This document shows, piece after piece, positions 50,549 to 58,731 of a stretch of DNA of 64,000 nucleotides (position 1 is the first letter of the stretch; each line of letters begins with the position of its first letter). A program made the translations under genes and the position numbers. The notes under the pieces are model-generated. The model was not told where the DNA came from. It saw only the letters and a list, made by a program, of their open reading frames with translations, and ran no database searches. Source of the DNA: Bacillota bacterium (lineage in GTDB: Bacteria > Bacillota > Clostridia > Oscillospirales > Ruminococcaceae); assembly GCA_023460035.1 (NCBI GenBank), contig JAEWRN010000044.1, forward strand, positions 156,033 through 220,032. Reading direction: 5' to 3'.

Positions 50549-50569
50549 CACAGCAGGCTTTTGTTAAAG

Positions 50570-51871
50570 TTAGAAATACAATACCGCGCTAAGCACTACG
50601 CCAAACACCGCAATGACCCAAAGGTAGGGCAGCAGCTTTTTGGTGATGGTGTTGACCTCCACCTCGGCAAAGTTTGCCGTCCACACGTTTTGGGTATTGG
50701 TGGGGTCACCGCAGCCCTGAATGCGCTCGGCCGCAAGGAAAGCACCCATGACCGCCAGCGGCGACAGGCTGCCAAGGCCAATAACCAGTGCCGCAATACC
50801 GGAGCCCAGGCCAAACAGGTTCATCGGGCCACGGTACAGCGACAACGGGGCAAGCAGGCTGAAGAAGATGATGTAGCCGATGCGGCCGGTGGGGATGACT
50901 GCCAGCAGGAACGGGTTGAGCACCTCTTTGACCATGGGGTGCGTGACGGCGAGGTACAGGATGCCGATGCCGACCATCAGAATGATGGCGGGGCCCGCAT
51001 CGGTAATGCCGTCGTAGCAGGTTTTAACCAGCAGGTTCATTGCTTTCGAAAAGCTTTTAGAGGTGAACAGCAGCACCCAGATGATGCCCGCGATGAACGA
51101 GGGAACCACCGGCACTTTTAGCAGTGCGACCAGAATGATAGGAACAACCGGTGTCAGCATGGCAAGCGCACCGGTGATGCCTTTCAGCTGACGGGTCTCC
51201 TCTTGCTTGCCGGCCGGGGCCGAAAACGCAAACTTGACGCCGTTTCTTTTAAACTCCACAAACACCAGCACCAGTGTTGCCACAAGGGTCGCCGCAAACA
51301 GGTAAATTTCAAAGCCCTTGATCTGCTCTATATCTAGGCTGAAAATCGACGAGAAGGTTTTCCAGTTGGCAATGTTGAAGGTGAGGCCGGTGGTAAAGGC
51401 CATCAAAAAGATGCACGCCGCACTGATGGCGGGTACCCCCACCGAGACCAAAATGGGCAGTACGATGGAACCGACCATGATGATGGAACCGAGGCCGCTC
51501 AACGTGGTGAACAACACTGCGACCGCCGCCACCATGATCAGCGTGACGACCAGCGGGCGGTCACCGCCCAGCTCTGCACTTTTTTTGATGATGTTTTCGG
51601 TCACGCCGGTCTTGTTCATCAACTGGCCCAGCCATGCGCCAAAAATGACCGCCATAATGGCGCTGCCCATGCGCACAGTGCCGGCTTCCAGCACTGTTTG
51701 CAGCCAGCCAATGGGGGCGCCGTCCGCATCTGCACCCACCGCGGGCACCCCTGCAATGACACAGATCAACACGGCCATCAACGGCAGCGCCAGCAGTGTC
51801 GGGATCTTTTTGGTCATCATCAACGCCGCAACAACCAAAAAGACTACAAGAATAAGAACTCCCTGTAACAT
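50570..51871 (-). CDS. Permease of the CitMHS/GntP-like ion-transporter class
   Basis: A 433-residue protein with about 11-12 hydrophobic helices and two internal re-entrant-like regions: TTLSGLGSIIMVGSIVLPIL and LYRGPMNLFGLGSGIAALVI. The pattern fits anion symporters of the IT superfamily (citrate-Mg, gluconate, C4-dicarboxylate). It is the likely importer of the operon's substrate, which would therefore carry a carboxylate. GTTAGGAG precedes ATG 51871. The exact family is uncertain from inspection. Confidence 0.75.
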   Translation of the reverse strand: MLQGVLILVVFLVVAALMMTKKIPTLLALPLMAVLICVIAGVPAVGADADGAPIGWLQTVLEAGTVRMGSAIMAVIFGAWLGQLMNKTGVTENIIKKSAELGGDRPLVVTLIMVAAVAVLFTTLSGLGSIIMVGSIVLPILVSVGVPAISAACIFLMAFTTGLTFNIANWKTFSSIFSLDIEQIKGFEIYLFAATLVATLVLVFVEFKRNGVKFAFSAPAGKQEETRQLKGITGALAMLTPVVPIILVALLKVPVVPSFIAGIIWVLLFTSKSFSKAMNLLVKTCYDGITDAGPAIILMVGIGILYLAVTHPMVKEVLNPFLLAVIPTGRIGYIIFFSLLAPLSLYRGPMNLFGLGSGIAALVIGLGSLSPLAVMGAFLAAERIQGCGDPTNTQNVWTANFAEVEVNTITKKLLPYLWVIAVFGVVLSAVLYF

Positions 51872-51933
51872 AATTCCTGCTCCTAACTTTTCAGGGCCTT
51901 TGCCCCTTTTTTATGTGTAGCCGCAAATGCGGC

Positions 51934-52647
51934 CTACATCCGTTTGGTTACTGCCAGCTCTTTGGCTGCCGCGCAAAAAGCGCGGGTTGCCTGCTCTACC
52001 GCCGCAACGTCCTGCTGCGGGCCCATGACCACGGCACCAATCATAATGCCCTTACAGCCTGCTTTTGCAAGGTGGTGTACCTCCTGCGGGGTAATTGCCC
52101 GCTGGGTGGTTACCACACAGGGCTTTGCCGTTTTGGCGGCAATGTCGCTGTATCGCAAAAGGTCTTCGACGCACAGCGGCGTGCCGTACGCTTCGCCGGG
52201 TTGAATGCTGCATTCCAGCACGTCAATATCAGAGGCACGCACCGCGTCCAGCGTGTTTTGTGTATAACCGGGGCCAATGGCTACCATTTTGTCAAGGCGC
52301 GTGCTGTCCATCATATGGCAGGGCACCTGGTGCGCATACCCCGTAAAAAAGGCAAGGCCCATCTCCTCCAGCTCCAGCCGTTCCTGTACGGTGATATAAG
52401 CGTCCGGCCCGCCGGGCATCAGGCCCACCGGTACCGGCCCGCACAACGCGATCAGGCTTTTTAAAAAGCCCCGGTTTTCGCTGTAACTGCCAAACACCTG
52501 CCCGCTTGCGCGGTGGTACACATTGCAATGCACCTTAATGGCCTCGGCACCGCCTTTTAAGGCCGCTTCCGCAAGCTTCAGCTCGTTGCGCGGCAGGCTG
52601 GTGATAACTGAAAACCGGTTTTGCTGTAACAGTTGTGCGTACTTCAT
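51934..52647 (-). CDS. TIM-barrel enzyme, family uncertain
   Basis: A 237-residue protein whose alternating strands and helices suggest a TIM barrel: FSVITSLP, AEAIKVHCNVYH, VPVGLMPGG, MGLAFFTGY, MVAIGPGY, IDVLECSIQ, PCVVTTQRAITPQEVHHL and KGIMIGAVVMGP. The last two resemble the phosphate-binding end of NanE-, ThiG- or indole-glycerol-phosphate-synthase-like barrels. The presence of an AGE-family gene and a ROK regulator in the same operon would suit a sugar or sugar-acid substrate. GGGGGAAG precedes ATG 52647. It is the second gene of the operon. Confidence 0.65.
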   Translation of the reverse strand: MKYAQLLQQNRFSVITSLPRNELKLAEAALKGGAEAIKVHCNVYHRASGQVFGSYSENRGFLKSLIALCGPVPVGLMPGGPDAYITVQERLELEEMGLAFFTGYAHQVPCHMMDSTRLDKMVAIGPGYTQNTLDAVRASDIDVLECSIQPGEAYGTPLCVEDLLRYSDIAAKTAKPCVVTTQRAITPQEVHHLAKAGCKGIMIGAVVMGPQQDVAAVEQATRAFCAAAKELAVTKRM

Positions 52648-52680
52648 TTTGCGCTTCCCCCGTACTGTTTAAATTATCGT

Positions 52681-53748
52681 TTAATTGGGGCAAAGAATGC
52701 TCAGCCGCACATGCTCTGCCAGCAGGGCTGTCACATCTATTTTAGGCAGCTCCAGCCGCTGCACCTGCGGTGCGCTGCCCGGCAGCTTTGCCTCTACCTG
52801 CCGCTGCACCCGCTGTGCAAGGTCGGTCGTTTTAACTGCCTTGCCAGACAGCAGAACCACATCCAGCGGCAGCAGTGTGCACAGCCAGACGATTGCCCCG
52901 CTGAGCTGTGTTGCCAGCAGCTCCAGCCAGTTGCTTTGCCCCGCAATCACCGCGGGCACGCCTGCACTCGCGGCGGCCTGTGGCACCGCTTTTGCGGGCA
53001 AGGCTGCAATATCGCCACAAATAAGCGGCGTAAGGTCTGCACATGGGCCCTCTTTTAACTTCAGCGGCACACCCTGCAATGTAATGCTGGCAAGCACCTT
53101 TTCACCAATGGCAAGGTGCGCGGTATTGCTTGCTTGCAATTCGCTGTTCGGTGCCGTTGCCTGGCTGATGGTGTAGGTCTGCGAATAATCTTCAATCACC
53201 GGCACGCGAAACTGTGTGATAAGCGCCTCTTTTAGCGAAATGCTGGCCGAAGAAAAGCCAGTGGAATACATGACGTTGAAATCGCTGGGCTGCATATCCT
53301 CTTGAAACAGCAGCCCAAACCCGGCAAGCTTGTTGATGCTGTGGCTGGCATAGTCAAAATACTCAAACACCGCACTCGTCAGCTCAATCAGCAGCTCGTT
53401 GCCCGACAGGTAAGTGTCGGCCAGCACCTTGTGGTGGATGCATTCCAGCGCCATGTCAAACACGTCTACCCGCGTACCGGTGCGGCCCACCTCTGCCACC
53501 ACAATGTAGCCGTACTCTTCGCTGATGTTCAGCGCCACACGGCTGCGCCCCGCCGTTGTGATGCGCTCGCCGCTTTCGGCAAGCACACCCTCTTCCAGCA
53601 GTTCCGCCACCAGCGCCGAAACGGTGCTGGGTGAAAGCTGTGTGGTGTGGGCAAGTTCGATGCGGGACAGCTCGCCCTGCTCTAAAATAGTGCGCAGCAG
53701 CATTTCGCGGTTGCGCTTTTTCATCTCTTTTAGTCCTGTCTTCCTCAT
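52681..53748 (-). CDS. ROK/NagC-XylR-type transcriptional regulator
   Basis: A 355-residue regulator. A MarR-like winged helix is seen in LSRIELAHTTQLSPSTVSALVAELLEEGVL (in two parts: recognition helix LSPSTVSALVAEL, wing GRSRVALNIS). A ROK-type fold follows, starting YGYIVVAEVGRTGTRV. The ROK zinc motif CGxxGC is not visible and the sugar-kinase residues appear lost, so it is a diverged sensor without kinase activity. ATG 53748 has GGAGG seven bases upstream. It is the first gene of the seven-gene operon. Dyads of NagC/Mlc type lie over its promoter, so autorepression with induction by a pathway sugar is likely. Confidence 0.85.
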   Translation of the reverse strand: MRKTGLKEMKKRNREMLLRTILEQGELSRIELAHTTQLSPSTVSALVAELLEEGVLAESGERITTAGRSRVALNISEEYGYIVVAEVGRTGTRVDVFDMALECIHHKVLADTYLSGNELLIELTSAVFEYFDYASHSINKLAGFGLLFQEDMQPSDFNVMYSTGFSSASISLKEALITQFRVPVIEDYSQTYTISQATAPNSELQASNTAHLAIGEKVLASITLQGVPLKLKEGPCADLTPLICGDIAALPAKAVPQAAASAGVPAVIAGQSNWLELLATQLSGAIVWLCTLLPLDVVLLSGKAVKTTDLAQRVQRQVEAKLPGSAPQVQRLELPKIDVTALLAEHVRLSILCPN

Positions 53749-53790
53749 TCCAAATCCTCCAGCATTCGTCATTCCCGTATCGGCGCTGAT

Positions 53791-53871
53791 TTATTTCGGA
53801 CGCCGAACTCGTTATTTCGGAGTTAGAAATAAGCATGGCATTATTATATGCCACGCTTTTGCCATCTGCAA
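53791..53871 (-). promoter_or_regulatory. Promoter and ROK operators of the seven-gene operon
   Basis: On the minus strand TTGCAG (53871-53866) and TATAAT (53848-53843) are 17 bp apart. Just downstream is TTATTTC-N7-GAAATAA (53812-53832), close to the NagC/Mlc operator style. A second half-site, TTATTTCGGA, lies at 53791-53800, 21 bp from the matching half at 53812-53821. TGGCAT/ATGCCA flank the -10. Confidence 0.75.
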
Positions 53872-54134
53872 GCAAAGTTGAGAAACCGGCACATTTTTCT
53901 CTTTTTTGCAGTAATTTTGCAGCCTTGTTTTAGGCAACCTGCAAAAAGAATGCATTACTTTTTGGTAACAGCACCCATTTTAACTGCTGTTTATTGGTTG
54001 TTTCACCGCGTCATCCCCTTTTTTTATTTTGCCATCTGCGTTTGCAGTCACCATTTCTCACTGCCTTTTTCCCCTGGCTTTTTACCGCCTGCCCCTTATA
54101 AAAATCAGGTACACAACACCTATTTTAACACAAA

Positions 54135-54170
54135 AAAGGCCTTTGCCGCTTGTTCGCGGCAAAGGCCTTT
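54135..54170. terminator. Bidirectional terminator after the diguanylate cyclase gene
   Basis: A 15-bp perfect stem built on AAAGGCCTTTGCCGC has a TTGTTC loop, with A- and T-runs on both sides. Nothing else is recognised between 53872 and 54134. Confidence 0.9.
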
Positions 54171-54187
54171 TTCAAGATTTTTAGCTT

Positions 54188-55831
54188 TTACAGACAGTCG
54201 GCAAACGACTGCGGCGGCACTGCTTTCACCGGCAGGTCACGGATGACCCGCAGGTTCTTTTTGATCTCACGCTTTTCGTTGTACATTTTTTCGTCCGCGT
54301 GATTGACGACTGTGTCAATATACTCGTTGGTGTCGCAGTGAAACGTTTCGATGCCATGGCTGACGCTGACAATATATTTGCGGTTTTCCTGCTCGTTGAT
54401 CCGCTCGTAATACTGCACGATATTTTGCCAAATCATCTCCGCTTCCGCTTTGCCCGCCGTTTCAAACACGATTAAAAATTCATCGCCGCCAAGGCGTGAA
54501 ACAAAATCGGTCTTTCGAATGTGGGCGCGTATTCCATCGGCCACCGTCAAAATCAGCTCGTCACCGGCCTCGTGCCCCAAAAAGTCGTTGACCTCTTTCA
54601 GCCCATTGATATCAATAAAGCAAACGCTGATATGGCACTCGTGCTTCACACCGGTTTTATACATCTGATCCAGCTTGGCAAAGCCCGCACGCCGGTTGTA
54701 CACACCGGTCATCACATCGTATTCTGAAAAATAACGTATGCGGTCCTTTTCAAGCTTATTAAAAGAGAAAAAAGCAGCCAGCAAAAACGAAACGATAAGG
54801 ATCATCAGGTAAACAAACGGGTTTTCCTGCATTGCTGTCAGCATTACGGCGGTGGTACCCCCTGTAAACAGCCGGCCGGCCGCACTTTGCGGGTCAATAA
54901 AAGTGACAATGTACCAGTCGCCGCATGTCGATTGGATACGGCCATTGCCGGCATCCGACACAAACGCGTCGTTGGCCAGCACGTTGGTGTAGCTGAACAC
55001 TCCCTGCTTTGTGACCGAAACCCCACTGCTGCCGGCCAGCACCTGTTGCCAAACCTCCGGGTAATCGGTGGCAAAGCTTTGCTGGGCACGGTCTTCATAC
55101 ATAAACGCCCACTCGGTGCTGCTGTCGGCGCTGTTATACAACCAGTACCCGTCGGCATTCAGCATAAACACCGCGCCCATGCTGGTGGAAGCAATTTTGC
55201 GCACCTGCTGCAGCATATCCTGTGCCGAATAATTCAGCACCACAATCCCCTGCTGCTGCCCCGCGCTGTCATAACAAGGGGTCGCAAGCCGAATCATCGG
55301 TTTTTCGGGCTGCTCTACCACGTTATTTTCCACATTCAAATCCAACGGGGAAATGAAGACCTGGTTTTTTTGCAGCGCGACACTATCCTTAAAATAATAG
55401 CGGTCCTTTTTGTTTTGCAGCGCAGTATCCGCTACTACCTGCGCCCCAGTACCGGAATAATTGACCCGCACGCGCTCATTTCCATCCAAATCAATAAAGC
55501 GAATCTGGTCATAAATTTTTTTGCGCTCTGAAAACACCAGCCACTGGCGCTTCACCTCGGCGTAATTATCGCCCTCCGCACTGTTCAGCTGAAAATTATC
55601 CGCGGTGTACAGCACATCGGACACCAGCCGGCTCACCTTGTTGGAGATAATCTCCCGCTCAACGTCGGCAAGCTCCTGCTGTGTGTTTAAAATGTTTTCC
55701 CGCTGAATTGCGTTTTCTTTCGTTTTTACCACTACGGCAACGATAAGATACCCAATGCTTAACACCAAAAAAAACAGCACCGTATAACGGGCAATTTTTT
55801 TAAATTCCCATTTGATTGTTCTATGAACCAT
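54188..55831 (-). CDS. Membrane diguanylate cyclase with extracellular sensor
   Basis: A 547-residue protein: helix 1 (about 14-36), an extracytoplasmic dCache-like sensor (about 45-320), helix 2 (about 335-357) and a C-terminal GGDEF domain. The active site is intact (SRLGGDEFLIVFE) and the inhibitory RxxD site is present (RKTD, five residues before GGDEF), so it should make cyclic di-GMP under product control. ATG 55831 follows AGGAGAGGG at 11 bp; TTG 55870 would extend the cytoplasmic end. Monocistronic. A c-di-GMP phosphodiesterase-type protein lies at 58732. Confidence 0.92.
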   Translation of the reverse strand: MVHRTIKWEFKKIARYTVLFFLVLSIGYLIVAVVVKTKENAIQRENILNTQQELADVEREIISNKVSRLVSDVLYTADNFQLNSAEGDNYAEVKRQWLVFSERKKIYDQIRFIDLDGNERVRVNYSGTGAQVVADTALQNKKDRYYFKDSVALQKNQVFISPLDLNVENNVVEQPEKPMIRLATPCYDSAGQQQGIVVLNYSAQDMLQQVRKIASTSMGAVFMLNADGYWLYNSADSSTEWAFMYEDRAQQSFATDYPEVWQQVLAGSSGVSVTKQGVFSYTNVLANDAFVSDAGNGRIQSTCGDWYIVTFIDPQSAAGRLFTGGTTAVMLTAMQENPFVYLMILIVSFLLAAFFSFNKLEKDRIRYFSEYDVMTGVYNRRAGFAKLDQMYKTGVKHECHISVCFIDINGLKEVNDFLGHEAGDELILTVADGIRAHIRKTDFVSRLGGDEFLIVFETAGKAEAEMIWQNIVQYYERINEQENRKYIVSVSHGIETFHCDTNEYIDTVVNHADEKMYNEKREIKKNLRVIRDLPVKAVPPQSFADCL

Positions 55832-56237
55832 GCCGGCCAAAACCCTCTCCTGTTGGTTTGCATTTACCAATTATTGTTAATTGTCCGGTAAAACAGATTG
55901 CCCCCGGCGGCACCCCCATGCCCCCAAGAGCAATTTTCACGACCTGTGGTTTCAGTTATACCTTCTATTAGAATTAACTATATCATATTATCTGACAAAA
56001 AAACAGAAAATTTTACATGCTCCCCGTTTATTTCCCTGCTTATTTTCCACATGGGGCAATGCTTTTATTTACCCCTTTGGCAATGCCTGTTACTACCGCG
56101 GCACATTTGCCGCGTTGCCGTTTTGCGCAGGTACCGCGCTGCATGTTTGCATTGCTTTTGCCCGGGCGGCGGGCTATACTGTGTTCATTGGCATTTTAAA
56201 AACCTATTTTGTAACCGGAAAGCAGTGAGCGCATTTG
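55832..56237. other. 406-bp gap between divergent genes
   Basis: The left 150 bp are AT-rich and probably hold the diguanylate-cyclase promoter (AT-rich TATAGT/TATGAT-like hexamers, no clear consensus). A -10 TATACT at 56173-56178 probably serves the Nudix gene. I see no RNA structure or ORF with a ribosome site. Confidence 0.4.
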
Positions 56238-57089
56238 ATGACCCCTACCCCTGCCCATTTATTTGCACCGGGCTACCTGCCCCCGCAAAACGAAACCGAC
56301 GGGCTTGCCCTTGTTTTTTATGAAAAAAAACTGTTGCTGCTGGAAGACGGCCCGGTGCAGCGCCTGCCGCATTGCAGCGAGCTGCCTGCCGCATGGCGCG
56401 CTTTACCCGGCGCTTATTTTGGCCGTTACGGCAGTGAAAGCTGTTTTTATTACCACGTTGCGGCTCTGCCAGCGGCTGGCGCAAGCTGGGTGGCGGCCGA
56501 CCTGCGCAGCATAACGCAGCGCACCGGCGATGCCGGGCTGTTTACGCTGGCCGGCACGGCGCAGCACCTGTTGCACTGGGCACAGAGCAACCGGTTTTGC
56601 GGCCGCTGTGGCCACGAAATGGGCGACAAACAGGACGAGCGCGCCAAAATATGCCCCGCCTGCGGCAACATTGTTTACCCGCGCATTTCGCCGGCCACCA
56701 TCACGGCCATTTTGCGGGGCGACGAAATTTTACTCGCGCACAACCGCAACTTTAACCCCGGCATGCACAGCCTGATTGCTGGTTTTGTAGAACCGGGCGA
56801 AACGTTGGAGCAGTGTGTTGCGCGCGAAATTGGCGAAGAGATTGGCATCCGGGTAAACCACATTCGCTATTTCAGCAGCCAGCCCTGGCCGTTCCCCGAT
56901 TCGCTGATGACCGCTTTTTTAGCGGATTATGACAGCGGCGAGATTGCGGTGGACGGCGCCGAAATTGTCAGCGCCGGCTGGTATCGGGCCGACGCACTGC
57001 CCGCCATCCCGGGTGCCGACAGCATTGCCGGTAAAATGATTCGCTGGTACTGCAACCAGCAGGCCCGCGGCGGTGCCGCCGGGGTTTAA
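56238..57089 (+). CDS. nudC: NudC-type Nudix hydrolase (NAD(H) pyrophosphatase / RNA deNADding)
   Basis: A 283-residue protein with the NudC layout: an N-terminal domain (about 1-110), a zinc ribbon (CGRCG at about 121 and CPACG at about 139), then a Nudix domain. The Nudix box is GFVEPGETLEQCVAREIGEEIGI, in two parts here GFVEPGETLEQCV and AREIGEEIGI, and the NADH-specific downstream motif SQPWPFPDSLM is present. NudC cleaves NADH and removes NAD caps from RNA 5' ends. The start ATG 56238 has only a weak ribosome site. It is monocistronic, closed by a hairpin at 57101. Confidence 0.92.
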   Translation: MTPTPAHLFAPGYLPPQNETDGLALVFYEKKLLLLEDGPVQRLPHCSELPAAWRALPGAYFGRYGSESCFYYHVAALPAAGASWVAADLRSITQRTGDAGLFTLAGTAQHLLHWAQSNRFCGRCGHEMGDKQDERAKICPACGNIVYPRISPATITAILRGDEILLAHNRNFNPGMHSLIAGFVEPGETLEQCVAREIGEEIGIRVNHIRYFSSQPWPFPDSLMTAFLADYDSGEIAVDGAEIVSAGWYRADALPAIPGADSIAGKMIRWYCNQQARGGAAGV

Positions 57090-57100
57090 CTGCCAGCTTT

Positions 57101-57130
57101 AAGCGGTGCCCACAGGGCGCCGCTTTTGTT
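57101..57130 (+). terminator. Intrinsic terminator of the nudC gene
   Basis: AAGCGGTGCCC (57101-57111) and GGGCGCCGCTT (57115-57125) pair with one wobble, followed by TTGTTTT. Confidence 0.8.
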
Positions 57131-57205
57131 TTATTAGGCAATGTGCTACAATAAAAACCGGCCTTTGGGGCCGGTTTTACTTTGCAGAAAGGAGGATTTC
57201 ACCCA

Positions 57206-57250
57206 TGTCACACACACAAATTACCCTGCGGAGGTTTTTTCTCCGCTAGG
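57206..57250 (+). CDS. 14-residue leader peptide ORF
   Basis: AAAGGAGG (57188-57195) precedes ATG 57206, which opens MSHTQITLRRFFLR and stops at TAG 57248-57250. The last third of this ORF coincides with a hairpin GCGGAG-GTTTTTT-CTCCGC (57228-57246), and the hydrolase ATG follows 13 bp after the stop. The arrangement suggests that ribosome movement on the leader opens or closes the hairpin or the downstream ribosome site. Arg codons CGG, AGG and CGC cluster in the hairpin. Confidence 0.5.
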
Positions 57251-57263
57251 GACGGAGGAAACT

Positions 57264-57974
57264 ATGAACACACATTCTTTTTTCATCGGTACCATCCCCG
57301 CGCTGCTGTGGGGCCCGCCCACCGGGCGTATTTTTGTTGCCGCCCACGGGGTTGCCTCGTCTAAAAGCGACGCCCCCATCGCACTGCTGGCCGATGTTGC
57401 CGTACCGCTGGGGTACCAAATACTCAGCTTTGACTTGCCGGCACACGGCGCGCGCACCACAGACGGCAGCACTTTTACCATCGAGGCCTGCACAGCGGAC
57501 TTTGCCGCCGTGCTGCAATACGCCAAAGCGCAAACGCCGCGGCTGTCGCTGTTCGGCTGCAGCGCCGGTGCCTTTTGCGGGCTGCTGGCCGGGCAGCAAC
57601 TGGCGTTTGAGCAGTGCCTGCTGCTATCCCCGGTGCTGGACATGCGCCTGTTGACCGAGGGCATGATGACAGCGGCCGGGGTCACTAAAACCCAGCTGCA
57701 ACAGCAAAAAATTATCCCGCTGGACGGTGGGCCCGTGCTTTACTGGCATGACTATTGCTACCTTTGCGCGCACCCTGTGCAGCACTGGCAAAGCCCCACC
57801 GCAATATTGCGGGGCGAGCTGGACACCCTGTGCACCCAGCCGGACGCCGCCCGCTTTGCCGCCGCCCATCATTGCAGCTTAACCGTGGTGCCGGGTGCCG
57901 AACACTATTTTCACACCGACGCACAGCTTGCCGCGTACCGCGGCTGGCTGCAACAGACCATGACCACCGGCTAA
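57264..57974 (+). CDS. Alpha/beta hydrolase
   Basis: A 236-residue cytoplasmic serine hydrolase. The oxyanion strand and loop are FVAAHGVASSKSD and LSFDLPAHGAR; the nucleophile elbow is FGCSAGAFCG (Ser near 103). The acid is in ILRGELDTLC and the base His is in VPGAEHYFHT. It belongs to the small lysophospholipase/BAAT-like group. ATG 57264 has CGGAGG six to seven bases upstream and lies behind the short leader ORF; an alternative longer frame has no ribosome site. It is followed 23 bp later by a GNAT gene and probably co-transcribed with it. Substrate unknown. Confidence 0.85.
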   Translation: MNTHSFFIGTIPALLWGPPTGRIFVAAHGVASSKSDAPIALLADVAVPLGYQILSFDLPAHGARTTDGSTFTIEACTADFAAVLQYAKAQTPRLSLFGCSAGAFCGLLAGQQLAFEQCLLLSPVLDMRLLTEGMMTAAGVTKTQLQQQKIIPLDGGPVLYWHDYCYLCAHPVQHWQSPTAILRGELDTLCTQPDAARFAAAHHCSLTVVPGAEHYFHTDAQLAAYRGWLQQTMTTG

Positions 57975-57997
57975 AATAGCCGGTAAAAGGAGCCTTT

Positions 57998-58447
57998 ATG
58001 CAGTACCGCCCCGCCCGAGTGGAAGAGATTGAACAACTGGCCCAGTTGCGCAAGCAACAGCTGATTGACGAAGGCCAGCAGCCTGTTTGCAATATGGACC
58101 GTGAGTTGCACACCTTTTTTGCGCAGGGCATGCAGGAGGATACCTTGGTAGAATGGGTCGCAGAGGAAAACGGCGTGCTGGTTGCCACTGCCGCGGTTAT
58201 TTTTTACCCGTTTCCGCCGTCGTTCACAAACCCCCGCGGCATACGCGGTTATGTGACCAATGTGTACACCCACCCCGCCTTTCGCGGGCGCGGCATCGCC
58301 GGTGATTTGTTGCGTCAGCTGATGGCAGAAGCCCAAAAACGCGAAGCCCCTATCCTGATGCTATCCGCTTCTGCCATGGGCCGCCCTGTTTATGAAAAGC
58401 TGGGGTTTGTAGGGTACGAAAGCTGGATGAAGCTATCCCTTGAATAA
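57998..58447 (+). CDS. GNAT-family N-acetyltransferase
   Basis: A 149-residue GNAT domain. Acetyl-CoA-binding motif A is seen as VTNVYTHPAFRGRGIAGDLL (about 87-106), and the C-terminal YEKLGFVGYESWMKL matches motif B. The acceptor, whether amine, peptide or antibiotic, cannot be predicted. AAAAGGAG precedes ATG 57998. It follows the alpha/beta hydrolase gene closely. The 284 bp after it hold only a possible promoter (TTGCGC 58623-58628, TAGAAT 58645-58650) for the next gene. Confidence 0.9.
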   Translation: MQYRPARVEEIEQLAQLRKQQLIDEGQQPVCNMDRELHTFFAQGMQEDTLVEWVAEENGVLVATAAVIFYPFPPSFTNPRGIRGYVTNVYTHPAFRGRGIAGDLLRQLMAEAQKREAPILMLSASAMGRPVYEKLGFVGYESWMKLSLE

Positions 58448-58731
58448 GCTTGCCGCTGGCAAAACAAGCGCCTGCGCCACAGTGGCTTTTGCCCTGTGGT
58501 GTGGGCGTTTGCCTTGCCTGCACGCGCTGCCGCATTATCCCTGTTTTTATTACTATTTTACAATCATTTCATATTACATGATGTTACTTACAAATTTGAC
58601 AAAAACCATACAATTTACCCCATTGCGCCGCCCGTTTTTTTTAATAGAATAGAGATGACCACATTTTAAAACAAAGCACGGCCTGCAAAACAGGGCGCTA
58701 CAGGGCAACACCGCATGAGGGGAAGTGTTTT

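Noticed and set aside
53951..54246. Hydrophobic frame starting at an ATG in the ROK-GGDEF gap
   Set aside because: No ribosome site, runs through a strong bidirectional terminator and into the GGDEF gene on the other strand.
57154..57178. Terminator AAAACCGGCC/GGCCGGTTTT before the leader ORF
   Set aside because: The predicted transcript start falls inside the stem and no extended T-run follows, so it is unlikely to act as a terminator for this transcript.
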